This document shows, piece after piece, positions 35,790 to 42,890 of a DNA stretch of 64,000 nucleotides. The first letter of the stretch is position 1, and each line of letters opens with the position of its first letter. The position numbers were made by a program, and so were the translations under genes. The stretch comes from Nitrospirota bacterium (GTDB lineage Bacteria > Nitrospirota > Nitrospiria > Nitrospirales > Nitrospiraceae): positions 1 to 64,000 of the forward strand of contig JBFLWP010000001.1 in NCBI GenBank assembly GCA_040757595.1. Direction: 5' to 3'. The notes beneath the pieces are model-generated. The model was not told where the DNA came from. It did not search any database and saw only the letters and a list, made by a program, of their open reading frames with translations.

Positions 35790-36812
35790 TCACATCCTCG
35801 TGTCCAGAATCATCAAGGCCGCGACCGCCAACACCACCGCTGTTCCGACCACCCCGTTGACCAGCGCCATCGGCCAGCCCCGTTCGGACAGGACACGATC
35901 CACGAACGGATAGGCAGCAAAGATGCCGGCGCCGGCCAGAAGACTCCAGAGGGCGACGGGCCCGGGCAGGAGCGTGATCCACATGTAGGGCGCCGAGAAG
36001 TACCAGGGCGGCGACACGTCCGTCGCGACTTCCTGGGGGTTGGCCGGCGGCCCCAGCGTGGGCGGAAAGATCATCACGAGGTCCACGAGCAGGACCAGCA
36101 GCCCGACGGCGATCGCCCCCATGGTGAGGGCGTGTTCCGGGTAGAAGGGATGGAACCCGCGGCTGCCCGGCACCTCCGCGAAGCCGGAGAGCCGGACGAC
36201 GAGCACGTGGCCGATCACGAGGCCGGCCAGCAGAACCGGCAGGAGCTTGGTGTGCAAGTCGTAGAGCCGCAGCAGCGTCCCGCCCGACACCTCCTCCCCG
36301 CCCCGCAGCAGATAGAGGAGCGGGGTGCCGACCACGGGCAAGCTCCCCAGCATGCTGGTCACGACGGTCATGCCCCAGTAGGAAACGTTGTCGTAGACCA
36401 GCGAATAGCCGGTGAATCCCATCGCGAAGGCGAGGAACAGCACGAGCGAGCCGCTCACCCATTTCCACTCGCCCGGCGGCCGATAGGCTCTGGTGACGAA
36501 GACCCGGATCACGTGGAACAGGAGGAACAGGATCATCAGGTCCACGGAGAACTTGTGCAGGCCGCGCACGAACCAGCCAAGGTAGACCTCGTGGGTGATC
36601 TGCTCCACGCTCTCGTAGGCCTTCTCGGGCGAGGGCACGTAGTAGAAGGTCAGCATGAGGCCGGTTGCCACCAGCAGGCCGAACAGGGTGAGCGGAATCG
36701 CCCCGAGCGTGTAGGGCCACCAGTCCAGGTGGGCCGGCAGGTCCTTCTGGATGTAGTCAATCCAGCTTTTCTGTCCTGCCCTGTGCTCGGCCGGTGTCGC
36801 TGCCGACTCCAT
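35790..36812 (-). CDS. Cytochrome b of a bc/b6f-type quinol complex
   Basis: A 340-aa membrane protein of about eight helices. The bis-His heme pairs are H86/H100 (x13) and H187/H202 (x14); the x14 spacing in the second pair is the b6f-like pattern. The Qo motif PEWY reads PPWY (VSPPWYFSAPY). The single chain covers both the cytochrome b6 and subunit IV parts. It acts with the Rieske protein encoded just upstream and probably passes quinol electrons to or from the octaheme protein. Word repeats lie on both sides. Confidence 0.9.
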   Translation of the reverse strand: MESAATPAEHRAGQKSWIDYIQKDLPAHLDWWPYTLGAIPLTLFGLLVATGLMLTFYYVPSPEKAYESVEQITHEVYLGWFVRGLHKFSVDLMILFLLFHVIRVFVTRAYRPPGEWKWVSGSLVLFLAFAMGFTGYSLVYDNVSYWGMTVVTSMLGSLPVVGTPLLYLLRGGEEVSGGTLLRLYDLHTKLLPVLLAGLVIGHVLVVRLSGFAEVPGSRGFHPFYPEHALTMGAIAVGLLVLLVDLVMIFPPTLGPPANPQEVATDVSPPWYFSAPYMWITLLPGPVALWSLLAGAGIFAAYPFVDRVLSERGWPMALVNGVVGTAVVLAVAALMILDTRM

Positions 36813-36830
36813 ACACTGTCCCCACGATCG

Positions 36831-36909
36831 GTTCTCAGTTTTCAGTGATCAGTTATCAGTTATCAGTTTTAGGAACAGACTGATAACTGACGACTGACCA
36901 CTGATAACT
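36831..36909. repeat. Intergenic inverted word-repeat J (CAGTTATCAGTTATCAGT family)
   Basis: The left arm (36831-36870) is TTCAGTGATCAGTTATCAG-like tandem words. The right arm (36879-36909) is CTGATAACTGACGACTGACC-like. It fills the gap between the Rieske and cytochrome b genes and is AT-rich against the background. Confidence 0.75.
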
Positions 36910-37354
36910 AGCCGCTCTGGATGTTCACGTACAACTGGTCTCCCCGCTTCACGACCTCGAACCGATCCAGCGGGCGCGGCGGCGGCCCGGCGATGTTTCG
37001 CCCCGTCTTGTCGAAGACCCCTTGATGGCAGGGACAGAGGAACTGCTGCCGGTCCCTGTTCCAGGACACGAGACAGCCCAGGTCCGTGCAACGCCGGGAA
37101 AAGGCCGCGACGCCTTCGTCCGTCCTCAGGACCACGATCTTGTGGCCTCCGAGATCCATTGACACTCCCTCTCCCAGCGGCACGCGGGACTCGGCCCCGA
37201 TCAGGACCGCCTCGTACCGTTTCGCCTTCGGACTGGGAACCAGGAACTGGGCGAACCGCAGGGCCAGCGTTCCCATCCCGAAGAGGAGCCCGAAGGCCAT
37301 GACCGCTTGGCTAAGGAACCGGCGCCGTCCCAGGTCATCGTGGATGATGGCCAT
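36908..37354 (-). CDS. Rieske iron-sulfur protein with a His-to-Asp change in the first cluster box
   Basis: A 148-aa protein: twin-arginine N-terminus (GRRRFLSQ), one membrane helix (AVMAFGLLFGMGTLALRF), then the Rieske domain. The second box is canonical (C107-P-C109-H110-Q-G). The first box reads C89-T-D-L-G-C94 instead of C-T-H-L-G-C: codon GAC in place of CAC. His at this site is a ligand of the 2Fe-2S cluster, so the cluster would be 3-ligand plus Asp, or altered in potential. A one-base sequencing error is possible. The partner cytochrome b follows. Confidence 0.9.
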   Translation of the reverse strand: MAIIHDDLGRRRFLSQAVMAFGLLFGMGTLALRFAQFLVPSPKAKRYEAVLIGAESRVPLGEGVSMDLGGHKIVVLRTDEGVAAFSRRCTDLGCLVSWNRDRQQFLCPCHQGVFDKTGRNIAGPPPRPLDRFEVVKRGDQLYVNIQSG

Positions 37355-37373
37355 TACAATCCCTTTCACACCC

Positions 37374-37502
37374 GCGAGACGTGAAACGTGAGACGTAAAA
37401 CACTCTGGGACACGGGCCGGATTCTGCTCGCGAAAGCCTTCCTCGTTTCATCCATCACCTTTCACGTCTCACGTTTTACGTCTCCCGTCTCCCGTTTCAC
37501 GA
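37374..37502. repeat. Intergenic inverted word-repeat K (CGTTTCACGTCTCACG family)
   Basis: The left arm (37374-37401) is GAGACGTGAAACGTGAGACG-like. The right arm (37459-37502) is TTTCACGTCTCACGTTTTACG-like and longer. About 57 bp of unrelated sequence separates them. The right arm provides the stop codon of amt2. Confidence 0.75.
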
Positions 37503-38654
37503 ATAGCCCCGCTCGCCGTGCTCGGCCAGGTCCAGCCCCATGATCTCCGCTTCACCGTCCACGCGCGGCCGCATGACGAGGTGGAGCCCCTTGAGCAGCA
37601 GGAAGGTCGCGCCGGCCGCATACATCCAGACCGTCGAGACGGCCACCACCTGGACCAGGAACTGGTAGGGGTACCCATACAGCAGGCCGTCGCTTCCGTC
37701 CGGATTCACCGCCGTAGAGGCGAAGAGGCCGACCGCGATCATGCCCCACGTCCCCCCCACCGCATGCATCCCGAAGACGTCCAGCGAATCGTCATAGCCC
37801 AGGATCGGCTTCACGAAGTTCACGACCATGTAACAGGTCCCGCCGGCTCCGATGCCGATCACGAGCGCCGAGAGCGGGCTGACGTATCCGGCTGCCGGCG
37901 CGATGGCGACCAGCCCGGCCACCGCCCCGCTGACCGTGCCCAGGGCAGTCGGCTTGTCCCGCTGGGCCCACTCCGCGGCGGTCCAGGCCAGGGCCGCCGA
38001 TGCGGCCGAGACCTGAATGGCCACGAAGGCGGCGGTCACCGCCTGCATGGATGCCAGGCCGCGCCCGGCCGCGAACCCGGTCCACCCGACCCAGAGCAGC
38101 CCGGCCCCGCAGACCGACAGCGGCAGGTTGTTCGGCTTCATTTCGGTCCGCCCGAAGCCCTTCCTCGGCCCAACCACGATCGCCGCCACCAGGGCCGTGA
38201 CGCCGGCGCTGACGTGGATCACGGCCCCGCCGGCGAAGTCCAGGCCGCCCAGATCGGCCAGCCAGCCCCCGTCCCAGAGCCAGCGAGCGATCGGGCCGTA
38301 GCAGAACCAGGCCCACAGGAACCCGAAGACGAGGAAAAACGAGAACCGGACCCGTTCGACCAGCCCGCCGGCCACCAGCGCCAGGGCTAGGGCCCCAGCC
38401 ATCGTTTCGTAGACCGGCACCGGCGAGAGCCCAGCTACCCCGAACTCCATCGTCGGGAAGCCGCCCCTGAGCAGTCCTCCGAACACTCCGAGAACCGACA
38501 CGAGCAGGAGGGCCGCCAGCACCAGCCCCATCGTGTTCAGCACGTTCTTCTTCCGCACCATCCCGCCGTAAAACAGGGCCACGCCGGGGAGGGACAGGAG
38601 GAGCCATGCGGAGCAGATCAGGAGCCACCCGATCTGACTGACTTCATGCGGCAC
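37497..38654 (-). CDS. Divergent Amt-family protein with altered pore residues (copy 2)
   Basis: A 385-aa membrane protein, no signal peptide. The pore His pair is kept (AVIHVSAG and FGMHAVGGTWG), as is the ammonium-site Asp (LDFAGG). The Phe gate is changed: GWFGFNAGSA of other Amts reads GWTGFAAGRG (Phe to Thr, Ser to Arg), and the partner Phe helix reads ETMAGALALALVAGG. A different substrate range, or a sensor role, is inferred. GTG 38654 is used; a TTG at 38681 is possible. It overlaps the small winged-helix-like gene by about 11 bp. Confidence 0.82.
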   Translation of the reverse strand: MPHEVSQIGWLLICSAWLLLSLPGVALFYGGMVRKKNVLNTMGLVLAALLLVSVLGVFGGLLRGGFPTMEFGVAGLSPVPVYETMAGALALALVAGGLVERVRFSFFLVFGFLWAWFCYGPIARWLWDGGWLADLGGLDFAGGAVIHVSAGVTALVAAIVVGPRKGFGRTEMKPNNLPLSVCGAGLLWVGWTGFAAGRGLASMQAVTAAFVAIQVSAASAALAWTAAEWAQRDKPTALGTVSGAVAGLVAIAPAAGYVSPLSALVIGIGAGGTCYMVVNFVKPILGYDDSLDVFGMHAVGGTWGMIAVGLFASTAVNPDGSDGLLYGYPYQFLVQVVAVSTVWMYAAGATFLLLKGLHLVMRPRVDGEAEIMGLDLAEHGERGYS

Positions 38655-38934
38655 CGTGGATCCCCACTCCCTGTCCAACACCGGGCCCCATGCCGCCGGC
38701 AGGCCCCAGCGACACCAGATATTCGCGATTGCCGGCCCGCCGCATGGTCACCGCGCCGACCCGGCTGAGCCGATCCACCGCCAGGAACACCTGGCTCCAG
38801 CTCACGGAGGGGAGCAGAGAGGCCAACTGGTCAATGGTCCTGGCTCCGCCCATCCGCAGTGCCTGAAGCAGCGTCAGCTCAACCGACGACAGATCCCCTT
38901 GCCCCTGTCCCGTGCGGATCCCCTGCAGCGCCAT
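38644..38934 (-). CDS. Small winged-helix-like protein, first gene of the HAO/Amt operon
   Basis: A 96-aa protein: SSVELTLLQALRMGGARTIDQLASLLPSVSWSQVFLAVDRLSRVGAVTMRRAGNREYLVSL. This reads as a compact winged helix (helix, turn, recognition helix, beta wing), so DNA binding is likely. The tail is Gly-rich. It is the first gene after a sigma-54 promoter and has a good AGGAGG. It overlaps amt2. I do not recognise a named family. Confidence 0.6.
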   Translation of the reverse strand: MALQGIRTGQGQGDLSSVELTLLQALRMGGARTIDQLASLLPSVSWSQVFLAVDRLSRVGAVTMRRAGNREYLVSLGPAGGMGPGVGQGVGIHGAA

Positions 38935-38978
38935 CGCACCCTCCTCAACGGACGCAACCCTCACGCTGCACAGGCAAC

Positions 38979-38994
38979 AGCAAATTCAGTGCCA
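38979..38994 (-). promoter_or_regulatory. Sigma-54 promoter of the HAO/Amt operon
   Basis: On the minus strand: TGGCAC-TGAAT-TTGCT, which matches the consensus, with GG at -24 and GC at -12 (10 bp between). Transcription would begin near 38967, giving a leader of about 33 nt before the first gene. Confidence 0.88.
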
Positions 38995-39063
38995 TCGCCC
39001 CTTGCCAATTTCCTTGGAAAAGCTCGTTCCTGTGACGGATTCGCTCCGCTCTTGCGACAATTT

Positions 39064-39079
39064 TGTCGAAGGCCCGACA
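39064..39079. promoter_or_regulatory. NifA-type upstream activating sequence
   Basis: TGTCGAAGGCCCGACA is TGT-N10-ACA, the classic NifA binding pattern. Its centre lies about 104 bp upstream of the predicted sigma-54 start, the usual range. An extra half-site-like ACA lies nearby (CGACAATTTTGTCG). Confidence 0.7.
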
Positions 39080-39180
39080 AAATGGGAGGAACGGAAAATT
39101 GAAGAGACGAATGGACGGAAAGAGAACGGGGGAGCGCCTGCAACGGACTCGCCGCAAGCGCTCCGCCGAAACACGAATGC

Positions 39181-39294
39181 TCAGTGCTGCTGGGCCCAGC
39201 CCTCGTCGTCGGAATAGGGCAGCGCCTTGCCGCTCGCGGCCCTCAGAGCCGCCGCGTGGCTCCAATGACGAGAATGCCTCGGATGCCGATCCAC
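39181..39294 (-). CDS. Possible 37-codon small frame downstream of cynS
   Basis: GTG start at 39294, stop at 39181-39183. The product is rich in His near its start (HPRHSRHWSH) and ends SGKALPYSDDEGWAQQH, which looks protein-like. There is no clear ribosome binding site. It could be a remnant of a longer gene. Low confidence. Confidence 0.2.
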   Translation of the reverse strand: MDRHPRHSRHWSHAAALRAASGKALPYSDDEGWAQQH

Positions 39295-39299
39295 GCCGC

Positions 39300-39752
39300 T
39301 TACTTCGTCTGCTCGATGTGGGGAAGGAACTTCCCGTTCCAGGTCATCAGCACACGATCCTCCCCCTGGCTGCCCTTGATTTTTTGGATCGTGAACTTGA
39401 AGTCGATCGCCGACATGATGCCGTCGCCGAACATCTCGTGAATGACCGCGAGGATCCCGTCGCCGTAGTGCGCGCAGACTTCGGTCATCCGGTACACGTG
39501 GGGCTCTTGCAGAATGGCCGGGTCGTATGAGCGGAGCGGCGGCTTCCGCATCTCCTTGAGGAGGTCCTCGGTCAAGCCGGGGACCAGCTTCACCAGCTTG
39601 CCCTCGGTCTCCTTCTTGAGCTGCGCCTGACGACGGAACAACTGGGCCACGTAGACGTTGCAGAGCCCAAGAGCCTCCGCCAGCTCCGTATAGGTTTTTC
39701 CGGAAGCCTCCTTCAAGGCAAGGAGTTTGGCGACGACGTCCTTTTTCTCCAT
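39300..39752 (-). CDS. cynS: Cyanate hydratase (cyanase)
   Basis: A 150-aa enzyme converting cyanate and bicarbonate to ammonia and CO2. Residues 1-75 form a helix-turn-helix-like domain (TYTELAEALGLCNVYVAQLFRRQAQLK). The catalytic domain has Arg and Glu in YRMTEVCAHYG and Ser in GDGIMSAIDF, the catalytic triad positions. It lies after the ABC transporter genes, so the transporter may carry cyanate. The product ammonia links it to the three Amt and GS genes. Confidence 0.95.
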   Translation of the reverse strand: MEKKDVVAKLLALKEASGKTYTELAEALGLCNVYVAQLFRRQAQLKKETEGKLVKLVPGLTEDLLKEMRKPPLRSYDPAILQEPHVYRMTEVCAHYGDGILAVIHEMFGDGIMSAIDFKFTIQKIKGSQGEDRVLMTWNGKFLPHIEQTK

Positions 39753-39850
39753 GTCTGGGTCCTCCTTTTGGCTAAGACTCCCGCTCCGAAGAGCCGGAGA
39801 TGGTCAGAAGATGGCGAGCGCACCGTCACGATCCACGCGGCCTTCCGCCG

Positions 39851-40702
39851 TCAGAATCTCACGACGAGCGGCGCGGTTCCCGTTCCGCCTTCGTCGGCCG
39901 CGCCGGCATCGTCCCCCGCCGCGTGGGTGGCGTGACGAACCAGGAAGTGGATCACGTGGTTTCTGATCTTGTAATAGTGGGGGTGCTCGATGATCGAATC
40001 CCTCGACCTCGGCCTGGGGATCGTCACGTCGATGATCTCGGCGATGCGGGCCCCCGGCCCGTTGGTCATCAGCATGATCCGGTCCGAGAGCAGGATCGCC
40101 TCGTCCACGTCGTGCGTGACCATGAACACGGTGTTGCGGGCCGTGGTCCACATCTGGACCAGCTCCTCCTGGATCACGCCCCTGGTCAGCGCGTCGATCT
40201 GGGCGAACGGTTCGTCCAGGAGCAGAACCTTCGGCTCGATCGAGAAGGCCCGGGCCAGCCCCACCCGCTGCTTCATGCCCCCGGACAGGGCCGTCGGCCG
40301 CTTGTCCTCCGCCCCCTTCAACCCGACCAGCTCGATGTATTTGCGGACGTGCGCCGCCACCTTCTCCTGGTCCCAGTCCGGATAGGCCGCCCGCACGGCC
40401 AACCGGATGTTCTCGAACACGGTCATCCAGGGCATCAGCGAGAAGTTCTGGAAGACCACCATGCGGTCCAGGCCCGGGCCGGACACCTCCTTGCCGTTCA
40501 GGATGATGCCCCCCTCCGTCATCGTCTCCAGCCCCGCGATGATGTTCAGCAACGTGCTCTTGCCGCAGCCGGAGTGCCCGATCGTGGTGACGAACTCGCC
40601 CTTTTCGATCTTGATCGTAACGTCCTTGAAGATGCAGACCTGGCCCGTCCCGGACGGGCTCGGGAAGTACTTCGTCACGTGGTCAATCTGTAGAAACGCC
40701 AT
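39851..40702 (-). CDS. Nitrate/cyanate-type ABC transporter ATP-binding protein
   Basis: A 283-aa ATPase. Walker A GHSGCGKST, signature TALSGGMKQRVGLARA, Walker B KVLLLDEPFAQID and switch His VTHDVDEA. It is closest in layout to NrtD/CynD/SsuB ATPases. The C-terminal 25 residues (HAAGDDAGAADEGGT) are an acidic tail. It overlaps none of its neighbours; the permease stop is 3 bp upstream. It energises import of the oxyanion bound by NrtA. Confidence 0.9.
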   Translation of the reverse strand: MAFLQIDHVTKYFPSPSGTGQVCIFKDVTIKIEKGEFVTTIGHSGCGKSTLLNIIAGLETMTEGGIILNGKEVSGPGLDRMVVFQNFSLMPWMTVFENIRLAVRAAYPDWDQEKVAAHVRKYIELVGLKGAEDKRPTALSGGMKQRVGLARAFSIEPKVLLLDEPFAQIDALTRGVIQEELVQMWTTARNTVFMVTHDVDEAILLSDRIMLMTNGPGARIAEIIDVTIPRPRSRDSIIEHPHYYKIRNHVIHFLVRHATHAAGDDAGAADEGGTGTAPLVVRF

Positions 40703-40705
40703 GGC

Positions 40706-41584
40706 TTACTCCTGATAGGTGACAAGTCCGGCCAGCTTGTTGAACCCCGAATCCAGGACGACCCCCACTGCTCCCACGACGAGGATGGCGAAGATCACGC
40801 CGGCGATGTCCAGGTTGTTCCACTCGATCCAACTCAGGTACCCGACGCCCAGCTCGCCCAGCAGCATTTCCGCCGGCACGACCGCCACGAGCGCGCTCCC
40901 GAAGGAGATGCGCAGCCCGTTCACGATCGTCGGGGCCGCCCCCGGCAGGATCACCTTGTACAGACGCTTGATCCAGGACAACTGCAGGATCGCCGCCACG
41001 TGCAGATAGTCCTTGCGCAGAGAGTTGACTCCGAAGGCCGTGGTGGCGAGCGTGGGCCAGACCGCCGCCATGAAGACGACCAGGACGGCGGTCCACTTCG
41101 GGTCCCGCACCGTGTAGAGCAGCAGCGGCATCCAGGCCAGGGGAGAGATCGGCTTGAGGATCTGGATGTAGGGATTGACCGCCCGGTAGAGCACCTTGTT
41201 GAGCCCCAGGATGACCCCCAGAATGATCGCCACCACCGAGGCCGCCAGGAAGCCGGCTGCGAAGCGCGTGACCGTGTAGAGCACCAGCCAGGCGATCCCG
41301 TGGTCGTTCGTGCCCTTCTTCTCGAAGGCCTCGCCCAGCTCGACGCGGGTCTTCTCCAGCACCGTCAGCGGACCCGGCACGCCCTTGACCTTCTCCTTCT
41401 CCGGATTCCAGGCGTAGCTCCCGTCCGGATTCCGGACGATGTCTCCGTTGAACTCCATGAGTTGCAACTGCTCCTCGGTCAGCCCCTTCGGATCGAAGGC
41501 CTTCTGCAACGTCGCCACGTGCCAGACCACCAGAAACAGGATCAGCAGCGTGACCGAGATCAGCCACGTGTCTTTTCCGGCCAT
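40706..41584 (-). CDS. Nitrate/cyanate-type ABC transporter permease
   Basis: A 292-aa membrane protein. After one N-terminal helix and a hydrophilic stretch of about 80 residues (LTEEQLQLMEFNGDIVRNPDG) come five helices. The permease coupling loop is LPGAAPTIVNGLRISFGSALVAVVPAEML, the EAA-type motif. The long periplasmic insertion is unusual next to standard NrtB and may serve in binding-protein docking. Confidence 0.9.
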   Translation of the reverse strand: MAGKDTWLISVTLLILFLVVWHVATLQKAFDPKGLTEEQLQLMEFNGDIVRNPDGSYAWNPEKEKVKGVPGPLTVLEKTRVELGEAFEKKGTNDHGIAWLVLYTVTRFAAGFLAASVVAIILGVILGLNKVLYRAVNPYIQILKPISPLAWMPLLLYTVRDPKWTAVLVVFMAAVWPTLATTAFGVNSLRKDYLHVAAILQLSWIKRLYKVILPGAAPTIVNGLRISFGSALVAVVPAEMLLGELGVGYLSWIEWNNLDIAGVIFAILVVGAVGVVLDSGFNKLAGLVTYQE

Positions 41585-41593
41585 GTGATTACC

Positions 41594-42871
41594 TCATGCC
41601 ATGCTGTGGATTTTGAAGCTCTTGACGTACTGTTCCGGCTGACTGGGATCGAACACCTTGCCCATGATCGTGTGTTTCATCGCCGTCGCATTGTGAGTCG
41701 GGTAGCCCAGCTCCTTCGCGATCCGGTCGCAGTCCGCCGCCAGGTAGACCTGCTCGGCCACCGCCTTGTAGTTGACGTCCCCCTTCAGGTGCCCCCAACG
41801 CCTCATCTGGGTCAGGATCCAGATCGCCATCGAGTGCCAGGGATAGGGGTCGAAATCGATGCGGTCGGGCACCTTCTTGATGCCGCCCAGCCCGTCCGCG
41901 TAGGTGCCGGTGAGCACCTGCTCGAGCACCGTGACCGGCTGGTTCAGGTAGTTGGCCGGCGCGATCGCGGCCGCGATCTCCTTCCGGTGCGCCGGATTGG
42001 ACGCATAGTGCGTGGCGTCCACGATCGCCCGGAACAGGGCTCCGAACGTGTTCGGATAGGTCGTCGCGAATTCCTTCGACACCGTGAAGGCGCAGCAGGG
42101 ATGCCGGTCCCAGATCTCTTTCGAAAGCTTGTAGATGAACCCGACGTTCTCGTACACGGCCCGCTGGTTGAACGGGTCCGGCGCCAGGTACCCGTTCACG
42201 TTCCCGGCTTTCAGGTTCGCCACCATCTCGGGGGGCGGGACGACGCGGATCTGCACGTCCTTGTCCGGGTGGACTCCCCCATCGGCCAGGAAATACCGCA
42301 GCAGGTAGTTGTGCATGGAATAGTCGAACGGGACGCAGAACCGGAATCCCTTCATGTCTGCGGCGGTCTTCACGTCCTTGTGCTTGATGTGCAGGGTGAT
42401 GGCCTGCCCGTTGATGTTCTCCACCGCCGGCATGTAGAACGGGACCGGCACCGAGCCGGCGCCCAGCGTGATCGCGAGCGGCATCGGCGTCAGCATGTGG
42501 GCCGCGTCCACTTCCTTGTTGATCGCCCAGTCCCGGACCATGGCCCATCCCGCCGCCCGCTTCACCGACGCGTTCAGCCCGTGTTTCTTGTAAAAGCCCA
42601 GCGGCTCCGCCATGATGATCGGGGTCGCGCAGGTGATCGGAATGAAGCCGACGCTGAGATCCTTTTTCTCCGGCTTCCCGACCGGATCGGCCGCGAAGGC
42701 CGTGAGCTTCCCGAGCGGCAGCACCTCCGCGATCAGCGCCGTCAGCGCCGCCCCGCCCAATCCGGCCAGGAACTGCCGCCGACTCGGCCCCGCCGCCCGC
42801 AGGACCGCCTCGACCACGGACCGCTCGACCGTCTTCTCGAAGTACTGTTCCGAAGTCAGTTTCGGCTCCAT
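41594..42871 (-). CDS. NrtA-type substrate-binding protein (nitrate/nitrite/cyanate)
   Basis: A 425-aa exported protein with a twin-arginine signal (SRRQFLAGLGGAALTALI). The NrtA/CynA-type lobe motifs are present: VGFIPITCATPIIMAEPLGFYKKHGLNASV, HMLTPMPLAITLGAGS and DRHPCCAFTVSKEFATTYPN. The family binds nitrate, nitrite, bicarbonate or cyanate. The adjacent cynS favours cyanate or nitrite here. It lies 19 bp downstream of the NifA-like gene. Confidence 0.9.
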   Translation of the reverse strand: MEPKLTSEQYFEKTVERSVVEAVLRAAGPSRRQFLAGLGGAALTALIAEVLPLGKLTAFAADPVGKPEKKDLSVGFIPITCATPIIMAEPLGFYKKHGLNASVKRAAGWAMVRDWAINKEVDAAHMLTPMPLAITLGAGSVPVPFYMPAVENINGQAITLHIKHKDVKTAADMKGFRFCVPFDYSMHNYLLRYFLADGGVHPDKDVQIRVVPPPEMVANLKAGNVNGYLAPDPFNQRAVYENVGFIYKLSKEIWDRHPCCAFTVSKEFATTYPNTFGALFRAIVDATHYASNPAHRKEIAAAIAPANYLNQPVTVLEQVLTGTYADGLGGIKKVPDRIDFDPYPWHSMAIWILTQMRRWGHLKGDVNYKAVAEQVYLAADCDRIAKELGYPTHNATAMKHTIMGKVFDPSQPEQYVKSFKIHSMA

Positions 42872-42890
42872 CTGGCGCGCTCCTTTCGTT

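Larger units (their letters stand above)
38935..39299. other. 365-bp regulatory intergenic region upstream of the HAO/Amt operon
   Basis: The longest gene-free stretch in the window. It holds a sigma-54 promoter (38979-38994), a NifA-type upstream site (39064-39079), and the dyad CGACAATTTTGTCG just before that site. Its cynS-proximal part holds a weak 37-codon frame. No terminator after cynS is visible. Confidence 0.7.
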
